Positions 1-11,269 of a stretch of 64,000 nt of DNA are shown one piece after another. Numbering within the stretch: the stretch's first letter is position 1; every line of letters starts with the position of its first letter. The translations under genes were made by a program, and so were the position numbers. The notes under the pieces are model-generated. The model was not told the DNA's origin, did no database searches, and was given only the letters and a program-made list of their open reading frames with translations. Source of the DNA: Brachionus manjavacas (lineage: Eukaryota > Rotifera > Eurotatoria > Ploima > Brachionidae); contig JAHQIY010000012.1 in NCBI GenBank assembly GCA_019054805.1, forward strand, positions 2,356,001-2,420,000, in the 5' to 3' direction.

Positions 1-972
1 GGTTTATGGTAAGAAAAATGTAAAAATTGACTGTTTTTCAAAAATTTGAAAAAATTTCAATTTGAAAAAGTAAAAAAAGCTCAATGTTGCTTACCCTTTC
101 TTACTTAATTTTACGTAAAATTACACAATTTTTGATAAAATTCTGTAAAATTTGGTAATGAAAATAAATATCATAGAATAATGCAAAATAAAAAAAAACT
201 GAATACAAAGTTTTCAAAGAAACTTTAAAAAAAAAATTTATTTTAAAGCGAAAAATTTATTACAGTTTATTTTAAATTAAAAATATCTGAAACCAAATTT
301 GACTTTTTTTCCCATGATGGCCTTATGAAAAGATATTAAATTATTTGAGCAACCACCACCGTTTTTATTACAATAAAAATTACCTTTTAATTTAAACTAA
401 ATGAAAAATTTTATTATATAAAATTCAATTAACATACCTTTTTTAACCTCTGAATGTATTTTTAAATTTCTCATTTTTCATACTTTTCTGAAGCTCATAA
501 ACTAAGTTTTACAACCAGATTTAATAAAAAAATGGTGCTGGTTGCTCAAATAATCAAAAATCTTTTCATAAGGCCATCATGGGAAAAAAGTCAAATTTGG
601 TTTCAGATATTTTTTAATTTAAGATAAAACTGTAATAAATTTTTTTTTAAGTTTCTTTGAAAACTTTGTATTTAGTTTATATTCTTTTTCATTACAAAAT
701 TTTATCAAAAATCGTGTAATTTTACGTAAAATAAATGATTCATAAGGCTATCAGTAGAAAAAAAAGTAAAATTAGTTAAAAATATTTATTAATTAAAAAA
801 AATTACGATAAAAAATTCCTAAATTTTGCCAAATTTTATCAAAAATTGTGTAATTATACGTAAAATTAAGTAAGCAAGGCTAAGCAACATTGAGCTTTTT
901 TAACTTTTTCAAATTGAAATTATTTCAAATTTTGGAAAACAGTCAATTTTTACATTTTTCTTACCAAAAACC
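1..972. repeat. Long foldback (inverted) repeat
   Basis: Bases 1 to about 352 reappear as the reverse complement in about 533-972. Outer landmarks are GGTTTATGGTAAGAAAAATG at base 1 and the matching CATTTTTCTTACCAAAAACC near 953-972. Inner landmarks are CCCATGATGGCCTTATGAAA near 311 and its complement near 573. The loop (353-532) is plain AT-rich sequence. The right arm is longer because it holds a second copy of a block containing GTGTAATT and TACGTAAAAT (near 712 and 855). The left tip coincides with the window edge, so the element may extend further. A non-autonomous DNA element is the likely origin. Confidence 0.75.
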
Positions 973-2077
973 TCATTTTTTTGACCGTAAGCATTTTGGA
1001 AAAATTTATATTTATTAATATATATATTTATTACTAAAAGTTATATTTTTTAATGTAAGCTAATGTAATTTTACGTAAAAAAACATGTTCTTACCAACTA
1101 ATATTCACGTAAGCTTGCGAAATTTAGCCGATTCTGAATAGAAGAACCGTATTTAGAATGTGTGAATTAAAAAAGACAGTATTGATTTTCAATAAAGTCA
1201 AAATTTTAAAATAAAATTTTTATTAAATTAATTTATTTGAAAAAAATATTGTTTACTAGAAATAATTAAAAGCTAAAATTGAATTAAAACAAAAAATGGT
1301 ATAAAGCAATTCGACGAGTTGAAGACTTGTAGCTCTAAAGCTAGTTCTATCTCCATTTGCGGCATAAATACAAAATAAACAATTGAATCTTAATGATTTT
1401 TTGATTGCATAAGCAACCGAAATTCTAGACTGATTATATTCTAAGTATATCGCTTGGGCCCGGTATCATGAAACTCAAAATATGTGTTGTTTGAAGAAAA
1501 AAAAGTTGTAGCTCTTACTTTTTTTTAAAATAAAATAAAGTTTTAAAAATCGAACTGATAAAATATTTTATGATAATTTGAAATCTAATACAAAAACAAT
1601 CATTCTCAAAAAGTAAAAAAAAACACATACAGATCTTGAAAACTCATAATACTGCTATCTTTATTTATCATAACAATCTCTCTCTCTATCGGTGTATCTG
1701 AAATAATTTAAAAAAGATGAATTTTTCTAAATTTTTTCTTTTTGTTGTTGCTAAATAAATTTTGTGTAATAAGCCACGATCGGTTTAGATTTTAAATCAA
1801 ACGATTGATAGCCACAAAAGTGCCTTGCTTGCCAAAATCCTAGGTGCTCAATTTGGCGTTCAATGCACGAACAGGTGTCTATTTTTTTCTTTTTTAATTT
1901 TTATTTTGCTAATTTTTGAATAAACAATTAGAAAAAAAAACTACTTCAAACTTTAGGCCACAATTCCCACCCTTATCTTGTCCACTTTTTTCTAACGAAA
2001 ATTTTTTCTTGATAGATAAAAAATTCCCGTTTTTTTTTATATTTTTTTACCATTGAGTGTTCAAACATTTTTGTACA
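973..2077. other. Intergenic region upstream of Tob
   Basis: No reading frame or RNA gene is visible. The last 300 bases are the presumed promoter and leader of the Tob gene. A less AT-rich patch at 1775-1875 ends in a possible splice donor (CAG then GTGTCT near 1873), so a non-coding first exon is possible but unproven. Confidence 0.4.
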
Positions 2078-3055
2078 ATGTTCATCGAAATAAAGGTAGT
2101 TCTAAATTTTTTACTCTCATTTTTGTATGACAAATTGCCGCGGCGCCGAGTCAACCTGTTCGGCGACGAGCTGGAAAAGCAATTGAAGCTGAGACTGTCG
2201 GGCACCAATTGGTCAAGTGGCGAGCTGGATGATCACGTGACCGCAATATTGTACGAGTCACGATCCTTGTGCATAGACAAAAAAGAGTTGATGGTGGACC
2301 CGGTGATGGCAGTGGCGGCCACAGACTCGGCCATGGACCTGAACGAAATTGTGGACTGCTTGCCGGACTATTTGAAGATTTTCATGGAGCCTGGCCTTGT
2401 GGCCTATGCCACCGAGCCTGTTGATTTGGTCCATTCTTGGGACAAAAGTGAAAGTTTCATCAAAACTTTGTACAAGCTGCCGCAGGTAAAGCTCAGCAAT
2501 TTGGAGTACCGTAGAACAGAGCCCGAGGTGGTCAGGGAGTCAAGTGAGTCGCCTGTTTCTTCGTCATCTTCGCTGTCCGGCTCCTCGTCGCACTCGGCTT
2601 CCAATGCTGACAATGTGGCTTTTTTTGACCAAAATTTCCTCAAGCCTCAAGCCAAAGTGAATTCTTATTTTACACCAGCCGAGTTTGCCAAGACCAAATT
2701 CGGCTCAACCAAATCAAAAGAGAGTTTTTTCAGCAGTCCCAAGCCAAGGACCAAGACGGCACAGAGCTCGCAAAACAGCGAGTTTGCTGCTTATATCAAG
2801 CAAAAGTTGCAGCAGCAATCGATGAAGCAGCCTGGCCAGGATGAAATGAACAGCTTAATGCCGCAAGCACATAATCCACATAATGCCAACATGCTGCTGT
2901 CCAATTTGACCAAGTCTACTTCGTTCACGTCGGGCTTTTCGCCCATGCCAGGCACTTATTTTTCTGAAAGCAGCAAAAATTTCGACTATCTGGTCACATC
3001 AACTATCCAAGGTATGATTGACTGCTATGATGATGAAAATCATGATCATTTTTAG
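2078..3055 (+). CDS. Tob: Tob/BTG-family antiproliferative protein
   Basis: Protein of 325 residues related to Tob1/Tob2, which bind the CCR4-NOT deadenylase and promote mRNA deadenylation. Residues 1 to about 115 form the APRO (BTG) domain. It opens MFIEIKVVLNF, continues with the hallmark KLPRRRVNLFGDELE, and has a box B-like LPDYLKIFMEPGLVAY. A Tob-specific block, FAKTKFGSTKSK, lies near residues 203-214. Box A is more divergent than in vertebrates. A segment near residues 188-200 (LKPQA and FTP) resembles, but does not fit well, the PAM2 motif that binds poly(A)-binding protein. The C-terminal half is rich in Ser, Gln and Asn and is probably disordered. The ATG at 2078 is chosen because Tob proteins begin at this point; the frame also opens upstream, but only from a GTG. 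Single coding exon, markedly more GC-rich than its flanks. Confidence 0.93.
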   Translation: MFIEIKVVLNFLLSFLYDKLPRRRVNLFGDELEKQLKLRLSGTNWSSGELDDHVTAILYESRSLCIDKKELMVDPVMAVAATDSAMDLNEIVDCLPDYLKIFMEPGLVAYATEPVDLVHSWDKSESFIKTLYKLPQVKLSNLEYRRTEPEVVRESSESPVSSSSSLSGSSSHSASNADNVAFFDQNFLKPQAKVNSYFTPAEFAKTKFGSTKSKESFFSSPKPRTKTAQSSQNSEFAAYIKQKLQQQSMKQPGQDEMNSLMPQAHNPHNANMLLSNLTKSTSFTSGFSPMPGTYFSESSKNFDYLVTSTIQGMIDCYDDENHDHF

Positions 3056-3465
3056 ATATGACAATTTTGGCAATTTTTGGATTACTTTTGTCCTTACTAG
3101 AAAACCTCGATTTCTTTTCCACTTAATTTTAATCACCGGTTTAAATTTATTTTCTAAAAGCTTTATCTTACTAAATTACCCTTTTTTTACTAAATTTTTT
3201 AATAAAATTGGTTTTGGTGCTCAAAATTTTTTTTTAATTAAATACTCCTGCGACAACAGAACTGTCAAGCCCAGTCCCAGTTCCGTCCCGGCAAGCAACT
3301 TCGTCTTCTTAAATAAGTCGTTTTAGTATTTAGAAATTAAAAATTTAATTTAATTAGATTTAATTTTTAATTAATTTAAAAATAGTTCAAACAAACACTT
3401 AAGTCGATTTGAGTTAATCAAGAAAACCTGATATGCTTCGATTGTGAATGAAAGATAACAATTCT
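3056..3465 (+). other. Presumed 3' UTR of Tob and spacer
   Basis: AT-rich, no convincing frame. A short open frame overlaps the Tob stop but has no recognisable product. Bases 3240-3320 are somewhat GC-richer and may still belong to the Tob transcript. Confidence 0.35.
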
Positions 3466-3582
3466 AAAAATTGGGCTTTAGGCTTAAAAACTGTCCAAAT
3501 GGCCAAAACTAACTCATACCATACAGCAATAGGTTGTACACCATATGATGTAACGTTTAGAAATGAACTGTGGAATAGGTAG
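3466..3582 (+). pseudogene. Retrotransposon integrase remnant
   Basis: One frame reads KNWALGLKTVQ, then NSYHTAIGCTPYDVTF, then a stop at 3580. The pattern N-x-x-H-x-x-(I/T)-G-x-(S/T)-P-(Y/F) is the C-terminal signature of Ty3-type and related host-domesticated integrases. Only about 39 codons survive; nothing upstream resembles the catalytic DDE core. The fragment is a fossil. Confidence 0.6.
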
Positions 3583-3654
3583 TTCAAGTATTTCTAAAAA
3601 TTTTATTAGATGATTTGACTAAAGAAAAAGTTAATCAATATTTTTAGTTAATTG

Positions 3655-3730
3655 AAAAAAGGCCATCAATAAATGGACTGACATTATTTAAATTTTACAG
3701 ACCAAAAAGACTAAATCTACTGGCAAAAAA
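3655..3730. repeat. Dispersed repeat shared with 63390-63462
   Basis: Contains GGCCATCAATAAATGGACTG and CCAAAAAGACTAAATCTACT. Both reappear in inverted orientation near 63400-63470. Short GTCAG/CTGAC motifs recur around it (also near 56860-57000), as in iteron-bearing transposon ends. Confidence 0.5.
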
Positions 3731-4334
3731 CTACATTTGATGACAAATAAATTAATTGACTGATAAATAATGATTTGAGTGACAAAAATACTTTTTTGGA
3801 ACTTGAAAATCGGAAGGAAGTTCCAGACGATTGCGACCAACCTTTTTGTCCAAATCTCATCATCAAGCTAGAGTCAACTATGAGACAACGTCACAATTTA
3901 AGTCCATTCCTTACAATCTTAGAGAATGACATTATTAAATAGCTTAATTAGAACGAAAATAAAATAAAATTAAGATATTTAATTATTAAATTATTTTGTC
4001 AGTGAAAAATGGTCATCTCAATATTTTATTTATTTTAAAAATTTAGAGCCTCATAGGCAAATTGAAAAAGAAACACAAAAATACAAATTACAATTAAAAA
4101 AAAGAAAAAAATATTTATGAAAATCGCATTAATTTTCATAAATAATTAATCGATCCATTTAAAATTTTTAAGTCTTGTAATTTTAATAAAAGAGGGGTAA
4201 AAAATCAAAAAAATCAAAATAATCAAGAAATCGCAGGCTTAAGTAAAAGATTCAAGTAGTCAAAGTAAAAGTAAAAAGTTAAATTACTATCTAATGAAAT
4301 TCTAATTTTATGAATGTATATACAATATATATAT
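3731..4334. other. AT-rich spacer
   Basis: No frame, RNA or repeat boundary that I can support. Confidence 0.3.
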
Positions 4335-4790
4335 CAGCTAAAATAGTAGGAGTAGTATAAATGCTGTGTAGTAATGGCGCACGTAGACGCCCCATTATAA
4401 ACAGCCATTTGTCAATTTTTAAATAAGCTTTTTTTTTATAATTTTGAATAACCTATTTTTATATATAAGACAAATTTTAATTTACTCGCATCAAACAAGA
4501 CTATTTAAAATTTTTTTTTTTTTCTAAGTAACTCGTCTATTCATTTTTTAAAAAATATAAAAATTTATTTTTTAAAAATTTTGGTATTTATGACGCTCTT
4601 AGTAGTCGAATCCAGAGTGTTCCAATTTCCGGCTGTCCGATTAGTGAAAAAATTATGACGGACTGCAATGCAATCCCCAATTTTCGATACTGATAAGGAT
4701 CCTACATAATTGGCTTACAGTGCTATAACCGATACCCATTATATACACTACATGGTAAAATTGCTGGCTTGTATTCTAGAAATAACATCT
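4335..4790 (-). pseudogene. 5'-truncated LINE fragment, C-terminus and 3' end
   Basis: On the minus strand one frame reads RHNFFTNRTAGNWNTLDSTT, matching the R-x-x-FF-x-R....WN.L pattern at the C-terminus of the CR1/Jockey-like LINEs in this window. The left end (about 4335-4400), read on the minus strand, holds a small hairpin (AATGGGGCG / CGCCATT) and a CTA-rich tail, like the copies at 11.3, 15.9 and 36.7 kb. Heavily decayed. Confidence 0.55.
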
Positions 4791-5310
4791 CTTCAAAATA
4801 TTTTTTTTTAAAAGCTTAATTAAATTAGCTAAATTTTAATAGCTTAATAATAACTTAGTTTCGCTTTTCACCCTTTGAAATAGCTTTTCTTAAAAAAATA
4901 TAGCTTTAGTAGTTTTTAGACAAACACGTTGAAAATGCTAATATAATACCAAAAAGCTTTTTTGTTAAAAAAATTTCCATTAATCTGCCTGTAATTCTAA
5001 GAAACACGTGTTAATTATCTATAAAACACTTCTGATAATCAAAGCATTTTTCGATCAGACTTTTCTCTTTGTAACCCAAGTTGTTTGCAGTTTTTGTAAA
5101 AATCTACTCTGATCATTCTGGCGTTAAATAAAATCCAAAAAAATCAAACTGATATAAAAAATTTCCAATCAAAAAATAAGCTATATTTACATTTAAATAT
5201 TCATTTCGAATTCAGAAAGTCCTTATTTTAGACTAAAATAATTTCAAGTTTTTTTGCAATTTTTAGTTTTAACGGGTGTTCATAAAAAGTTGGTGTGTTT
5301 TGTATGTAAA

Positions 5311-5386
5311 ATTTCATTTCATTTACATTTCATTTACATTTCATTTCATTTACATTTCATTTCATTTACATTTCATTTCATTTCAT
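5311..5386. repeat. Minisatellite of CATTTCATTTA units
   Basis: Imperfect tandem array of CATTT and CATTTA words, about 76 bases. Confidence 0.85.
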
Positions 5387-5632
5387 ATAGATTTACATGA
5401 AATGACGAAATTTTACGTAATATTACATCATTTTTCGTAAGCTTACATCAAATTACATTCTATATTTGATGTAATTTTAATGTAATATTACCTGTTCTGG
5501 GGTTTAAAGTACAACACTGCAATTAAATTAAATTAAATAGTTATCTTTTTATTTAATTTTATTGTTTCTCTTAAAAAAAATTTAATTGAGATATTTGGCA
5601 TAAGCGACTCAATAGAGGAATGCTTAATAAAA

Positions 5633-5839
5633 ATGGGAAATGAGACCTACAAAAAAATACTTATAGAACAAACAAACAATTTTAACACTAAAAATCAATA
5701 CACACTCAAAAATCAAAATATAAAATCTATTTATCTAAATAAAGTTCCATCGCTGCTGGAATGTACTTCCAAGCTCCTTACTCGATTTGATGGTGGATTT
5801 CCTAGCAAAATTAAAAAAAAGAAAAAAAAAATTGAATAA
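5633..5839 (+). CDS. Unrecognised short ORF, possibly a TE remnant
   Basis: Sixty-eight codons from an ATG. The frame is open upstream to about 5560 and ends in a Lys run (KIKKKKKKIE). Charged composition and the lack of a promoter or neighbours fit a fragment of a larger coding sequence. I recognise no domain, and it may not be expressed. Confidence 0.25.
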   Translation: MGNETYKKILIEQTNNFNTKNQYTLKNQNIKSIYLNKVPSLLECTSKLLTRFDGGFPSKIKKKKKKIE

Positions 5840-6485
5840 AAAAGTGAGCACAAAAAGAAAAATAATTATTGAAATTAAAGAATATTAACATTTAAATAAA
5901 ATATTTTATTCAATTTTTTTAAAAAACACTAAAATTTTGTCTCATTTATTACATTCTATTTTTTTTACATCGCCTTTAAGGCGTTCATTGAAATAAAATA
6001 AAAAAATAAAAAATTTCAAAGTTTCTTGAATAAAAGACTTATGGAAAAATTTAATTTTTCAAAAAGCGAAGGCATAATTTATCATTTCCTTTTTTCAAAT
6101 ATTTTTTCGCTTTTTTTCTAGAACGTTATTTAAATCGACAATTTTTTTAAAATAATATTAGTTTTTAGATACAAAATCATTCAATTCTGAATTTAATATT
6201 TTAAATTTTAAATGAAGATCGATGGTAGATCAATTAATTCAGTGAATAATCATTTATTAATTAATTTATCAGTATAAATTATTTTATGAATTTTTAATAA
6301 TTAAAAAAAAAAATTCCGGAGATTTTTTACTCTATTGATTCAACTTCTGTTTCGGTTTTATAATTTCCTACAAATTAAGCTTAAATAATTAAATGATAAT
6401 AAAAACTTGACTAATTTTATTTGAATAATTCAATAAAAGCATTTAAAAAAGTAAAAAATTAATTTTGAGCGAAATATAAAATGAA
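5840..6485. other. AT-rich spacer before tRNA-Ser
   Basis: Homopolymer-rich, over 80% A+T. Nothing supportable apart from the tRNA gene that follows. Confidence 0.4.
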
Positions 6486-6567
6486 GCTGCGATGGCCGAG
6501 TGGTTAAGGCGACAGACTTGAAATCTGTTGGGTTATTCCCGCACAGGTTCAAATCCTGTTCGCAGCG
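6486..6567 (+). tRNA. tRNA-Ser (anticodon UGA)
   Basis: 82-base cloverleaf. The acceptor GCTGCGA pairs with TCGCAGC and the discriminator is G. Box A is TGGCCGAGTGG. The anticodon loop CTTGAAA gives TGA. A long variable arm, typical of serine tRNAs, is present. Box B is GGTTCAAATCC. There is no intron. Confidence 0.95.
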
Positions 6568-6569
6568 AA

Positions 6570-6586
6570 TTTTTTTCTTTTTTTTT
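6570..6586 (+). terminator. Pol III oligo-T terminator
   Basis: Seven T, one C and nine T begin three bases after the tRNA-Ser gene. Confidence 0.85.
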
Positions 6587-6622
6587 CTTTAATTAACAAA
6601 CAAAAAATTTTAAATCACAACA

Positions 6623-7936
6623 TTAGTGCTTGACGATTCTTGCCGCATCTTCTTCCGCCTTTCGGTCACTATACTCAGCCCAAGAACCCTGAAAAATAAT
6701 TTCAATAAAGAATACTTTATATCCCATATGAAAATTCCAAGTAGGAAATATTAAAAAAATCTTATTTCAAAAACCTTTCAAGAATGTATCAGATCTTAGA
6801 TAAAACCTGTAGGAAAATTTTGTAAGATTTTGCCTTAAGATATTTTCTTGAACCTAATAGGATTTTAGTCAAGATTTGAAAAGGATTCTTTTAGATCTTA
6901 TTTAGGATCCTGTTTAAGATCTTATCAATAATTTTAATATGGGCTCCTTTTGTTCAACTCACTTTGTAAACTGGTATGTCATAGCCAAGTAGATATGCAC
7001 AAAAAGCCAGCGAACTAGCCGCCACACTCGATTTGCAAGAGGCTATAACAGGCTCACAAAAATTAATTCCCTTTTGCTCAAACACTAAAATAAAAAATTT
7101 AAAATAAAAAATAAAAATTTCAAAATAAAATTAAAACTACATTTCTTCAAATCTTCATTTGTTTTGAGTGAATGTGTAGATCTGTCAAATATTTCATTAT
7201 GTTGAACATTTATTGAATTAGGGATATTATTAGGTAGACCGAGAACCGGATTTATGGAGTTGAAATGGCTTTTTGGCCTTGCGTCTATTACCTGGTACTT
7301 TTTTGTTTTAATATTTTCAATTATGTCTTCATAATTGCAAACCAGACTTAAGTTTTCTTTAGCCTGATAATTCTCTTTCTTTAAAAAGAAAAATATTAAT
7401 TTTTTCTTTAGATAAATCTTAAAAAAAATTCTATAATTTTAATTTCAAATTACTTCAAAATGGTCGATTTTATCTGTCAAACCGAAGCCACTTTTGACCC
7501 AACCATTGAAGCCACCATTTAGGATAGACATGTCGTCATGGCCCAAAACCCGCATGACCCACCAAAGCCTCGGTGCTAACAAGAACCCGTATGGAGACCT
7601 GTCATAAATGATCAAGTGGTGTTTGTTCGAGATTCCCAAATCGCCCAGATACTTTTGGAATTGTTCAATTGGAGGAAATGGTTTGGGATACCTTTCGGTA
7701 GGCTTTGTACCGTACCCTGCATCAAAATAGATTGCTTTTTCAATGTGACCCCTTGGTAAAAAATGAGAAAAATTTTTTTCAATTTTTTTTTACTTTTTGT
7801 AGTCGGCTAAATCGTCCGTACTAAGACTTGCATCTAAGAGGCGGTAATTTTTTACAAAACCGCTATCTGATAACTTAGTTCTTAGCAAAGCCGGACTGAT
7901 TAGAGAGTCAGCAGTTTTTTTCAAAATTTTATTCAT
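6623..7936 (-). CDS. MPST: 3-mercaptopyruvate/thiosulfate sulfurtransferase
   Basis: Two-domain rhodanese that moves sulfane sulfur from 3-mercaptopyruvate or thiosulfate to acceptors (cysteine catabolism, H2S formation). Five exons on the minus strand: 7794-7936, 7454-7751, 7141-7378, 6963-7084 and 6623-6688, all with GT-AG introns of 42-274 bases and continuous phase. The spliced product is about 288 residues; human MPST is 297. The inactive N-terminal rhodanese domain contains HIEKAIYFDAG, HHLIIYDRSPYGF, APRLWWVMRVLGH and LNGGFNGW. The C-terminal domain has VIDARP. The active-site Cys is about residue 243 in SCKSSVAAS, where the family has CGSGVTA or CRKGVTA, so the catalytic loop is unusual although the Cys is kept. 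The ending PVYKGSWAEYS matches the family. The MPST versus TST choice is not settled by this loop. Confidence 0.92.
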
Positions 7937-8629
7937 TTTTAATTAAAATAATTTGATTTTTTGAAATTTTATTTAGAAATGTCTACCTAGAAAACAAAAA
8001 ATTTGATTCGTAATGGTTACGTAAGTCGGGGTGGGAAATTAAATTAATAATAGAGTCTAATAATGGAACGTTTTTACTCGAAAAAACTTTTATTTAAAAA
8101 ATGTTAATTAAATGCTAAATTTTTTGTTTGTTTCATGATATAAATAAACTTCGGCTTGTCACAGATTAGATTTTTAAAAATTTGTTAAAAAATAGTGATG
8201 CCTTCCTCTTCCTGAGCGCAAAGTTAGTTGCACTTTCTTATTTTTGTTCGACTTCTTCTCTTGGTAAAGTATTTAAAATATTTTCAGTTTGGTTTAAATA
8301 AGTTTCTTACCAATTATCCTTTTTTCCAAGTTGAGTTACCATTAAAATTTGATTAAACGCAGAAAAAAAGAACTTTGGTTTTTAGTTTTTAGTTTTAAAA
8401 TGAAAAAAATTTCAGTAATCAAGTTAATTTTTTTATTTCAAATAATATTAAAAAATATAATTTAAATTTAAGTTAAATTTAGAATTATCAAATATTGAAC
8501 TAAAAAAATATTTTAAAGTTTGCGCTGAAAAATTTTATATTTTTTAGATAAAGCAAAAGATAAAATAACATGAGGTGCAAATATTAAGCGGTGATTAAAT
8601 CATCGTATAAAAAAAAATTTTGTTGTCAT
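7937..8629. other. Spacer upstream of the sulfurtransferase gene
   Basis: AT-rich with no supported gene. The first 100-200 bases should contain the sulfurtransferase promoter. Confidence 0.35.
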
Positions 8630-8755
8630 TTAGAACGGGTCCGGGACACAGCCCTGTTTTAGAGATTCGGGTATGTTGTAGAACTTTTAGTTAAAATTGA
8701 AATTAATAATTAAACATTTATTAAATTAAAATCTTTGTCAACATTACGATTTTAT
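8630..8755. repeat. Copy of the Harbinger-like MITE core at 58.7 kb
   Basis: GGGTCCGGGACACAGCCCTG, then GTTTTAGAGATTCGGGTATG and an AT-rich tail, aligns with 58733-58850, which reads GGCTCCGGGGAGAAGTCCTG and GGTTTAGCGATTCGAGTATG. The clear terminal inverted repeats of that copy were not found here. Confidence 0.5.
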
Positions 8756-9063
8756 TTATTTTAATATGACAATTTAATTATTTAATATTTGAATTTAATA
8801 TGAAGGATCAATATGCATCCATTTTTTAATACAGTATGCTGCAAAAGTTTAGAAATTTTTTTTTGTTAACAAAAAAATTGTTTTTACCAATATAGTAGAC
8901 GGAAAAAAAGCAGCTTTTTTTATTTTTTAATTGCCATCAATCCAAAAACATAAAACCAAAAGGAAAAAAATATGTGAAATAAAAAATCATAAAAAATACA
9001 TTGTATTGGCTTCTTTTTTTAAATATTTAGTAAATTTTTTCAAGAAAAATAAAAAAATTTCAA

Positions 9064-9145
9064 CATTCATTGAGGCTTCTTACTTTATTTTACGTAAAAT
9101 TACACAATTTTTGGCAAAATTAGATAAAAATTTGGTAATGAAAAT
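9064..9145. repeat. Fragment of the foldback family at 1-972
   Basis: Contains TTTTACGTAAAATTACACAA followed by a TTTGGCAAAATTAG stretch and TTTGGTAATGAAAATA, nearly the same as bases 108-168. Confidence 0.6.
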
Positions 9146-10105
9146 ACAAATAAACGAATAATTAAAAATTTTTACTGAATATTTATAATCAATAAATGAT
9201 ATTTTTGGTGATAAAATTTATTTTTCTGCTTCAAAATAAAAAATGATAGCGGTTAACGAGTTTTTGGAAATGGAATCAAGAAAAATGATCAAAAATGGTC
9301 AATGGAACCAGATTTGAAAACATGGACAAAATGAACTGAATGGAATGGATGGAGCCTGCAGCATTGAATTTTGAAATTAAAAATTTGAACGTTTAAATGT
9401 GATTTTTTCATTTGGTTTTGATCAGGAGGGTTGTGAAGTCATAACCCCTTGATCAGTTTAGGCCAGGCAAAATATTATGCCGAAAAATTTTGGTTAGCTT
9501 ATGAACAAAAAAAAACAAAAAATTTTAAATTAATAAAAATATTTTGTTGGAATAGCAATAAAATAGTGAATGTGCAGCAGAATAGCAGAATGTGTTTTTA
9601 ATATTTTTTTGAAAAACCATGAGATTATAAAGAATAAAAAAATTTATTAATTCAAATTATTTTTTTGAAATTTTTAATTTTATTTAGATTAAAATTAAAG
9701 AATTTCCTTTTGAATTTTAAATTTTTTTAATGCTTTCTGTAAACGATTTTTGAATATTTTGTGTTTAAATCTTTTTTTTTAATAACTTATTTATTGAGCC
9801 ATATTCCCATTATTACTAAAAAATTTAAAAGTTTAAAAGTTAAATTTTATTTTAAAAAAATTCAAAAAAGATAGGTAAATTAGAATTTATGCTTTTGAAT
9901 ATGAAAATTAAGAAAAAAATTTTCATATTAATTTTAAGACTGTGATCAATATATTTTTGAAAGAAAAAAAAATTCATATTTATTTCAAGCAAAAAACTGA
10001 GGAATTTGATCAAGACTTTATTTGATGATATGAATCAAACTAAATTTACAAGCCAAAAAAAAAGTTAAAATTTATTTTCGAAAAATCCAAGACAAACAAG
10101 AAATT
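9146..10105. other. AT-rich spacer with one small hairpin
   Basis: No gene seen. At about 9419-9460 TGATCAGGAGGGTT faces AACCCCTTGATCA across a short loop, a potential stem of about 12 bp of unknown origin. Confidence 0.35.
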
Positions 10106-10813
10106 TTATTTTTTGGCGTATGTAATTTTCATGGCATTAGTTGGTGCAATTTTGAAGCCTTGGAGAGCGTCTTTAGCAATAGTGGCCAAATGCTCATTTT
10201 CAAACTCAACAAAAGCAATATCAAATCTGCCAGGCACAAGCCGGACCTCTCTGAAGCCGGCAAAAGGCTGAAACAACATTTGCAAAACAGTTTGTTCAGT
10301 GTCCTCTGGTAGATTGACCAAAAACAAAATTTTATTTGGCTGGTCACCGGAGCCTTGAACAACAGTCTGCGCGGCCCCAGTGGCTGCCACACTCTCGGCC
10401 TTTTTCTTTTCTTTTTTGGCCGCTTGCTCAGCAGCTTCTTCTTTAGCGTCTTTTTTGGGCCGTTCAACAAAAGTTCCATACCTCTTGGCAATTACATCTG
10501 ACTGGGTCTTGGCATACTGAATTCTCATCGGCTTGTCGTAAAAAGGAAAACCCTGCATTGATCTCAGAGCGTTCGAAGCACTGTTTATATCATTAAAAAT
10601 GACAAAAGCTTGACCGCGCATCTTTAGATGCTTTTTGGCAACAATGTCAATAATTTGACCGAATTGGGAAAAAATTGCATAAAGTGATTTTTTAAGCTCT
10701 TAAATTAAAGTTGGATGACAAAATTAAAAAAAGGAAGCATTTAAATTACCTTCTTTTTTGATCTTTTCATTTAAATTGTTTATGTAGATTGTGTGGTTGG
10801 GTCGGTTTTCCAT
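10106..10813 (-). CDS. snf: U1A/U2B''-type spliceosomal snRNP protein (SNF)
   Basis: Binds U1 and/or U2 snRNA stem-loops in the spliceosome. Exon 1 is 10750-10813 and exon 2 is 10106-10698, separated by a 51-base intron; GAG is split across the junction. The product is 218 residues, close to Drosophila SNF (216) and human U2B'' (225). The first RRM has RNP2 IYINNL at residues 9-14 and RNP1 RGQAFVIF at residues 49-56. A Lys/Glu/Ala-rich linker follows, then a second RRM (about 143-218) with [14 protein letters not shown] and [10 protein letters not shown]. The short linker favours the U2B''/SNF form over the longer vertebrate U1A. AATAAA overlaps the stop codon, but its use as a poly(A) signal is unknown. 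Confidence 0.95.
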
Positions 10814-11269
10814 TTTAGAAGTTGACAATTTTTTTTATTTTAAAATAAGATTTTTGAATTTCAAGTAAATTTAAAATTTTATTTTTTTTCAGAGTAGTAG
10901 TATTTTTTAAACAGTTTTTTTTCGAATTTAAACTCTCAGAACTAGTTTAACAATTAATTCTATTTTTTACCAAATAAAAATTATATTTAAATCTAGTCAA
11001 ATTCAAGGGCTAATAAAAAAAATTTGACAGGAAAGTGGCATTGTAAATTTTATAGCTAAAAAAGAGAACAAAAGCAAAAAGAAACAAAAAAAAATAAAAG
11101 TTTACAATTTTTTATTTAAAAAAATATTTGAGAAAAATTGACTTATTTTTTGGATTTATTCTATAACAGCAGTTTTGCATTTTTATTTCAGCATCAAAGA
11201 TTTTTCATCTCATAAAAATTGATAAACATTGAATTGAGATTTTTGAATTTTTGGCCCTTCTTCACTTCA
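10814..11269. other. Spacer upstream of the snRNP gene
   Basis: Presumed promoter of the snRNP gene next to 10813; otherwise no frame or RNA recognised. Confidence 0.35.

Noticed and set aside
2404..2643. Minus-strand ORF inside Tob
   Set aside because: Antisense shadow of the Tob coding sequence.
10129..10491. 120-codon ORF inside the snRNP gene
   Set aside because: Alternative frame of the Lys/Ala-rich linker; no independent support.
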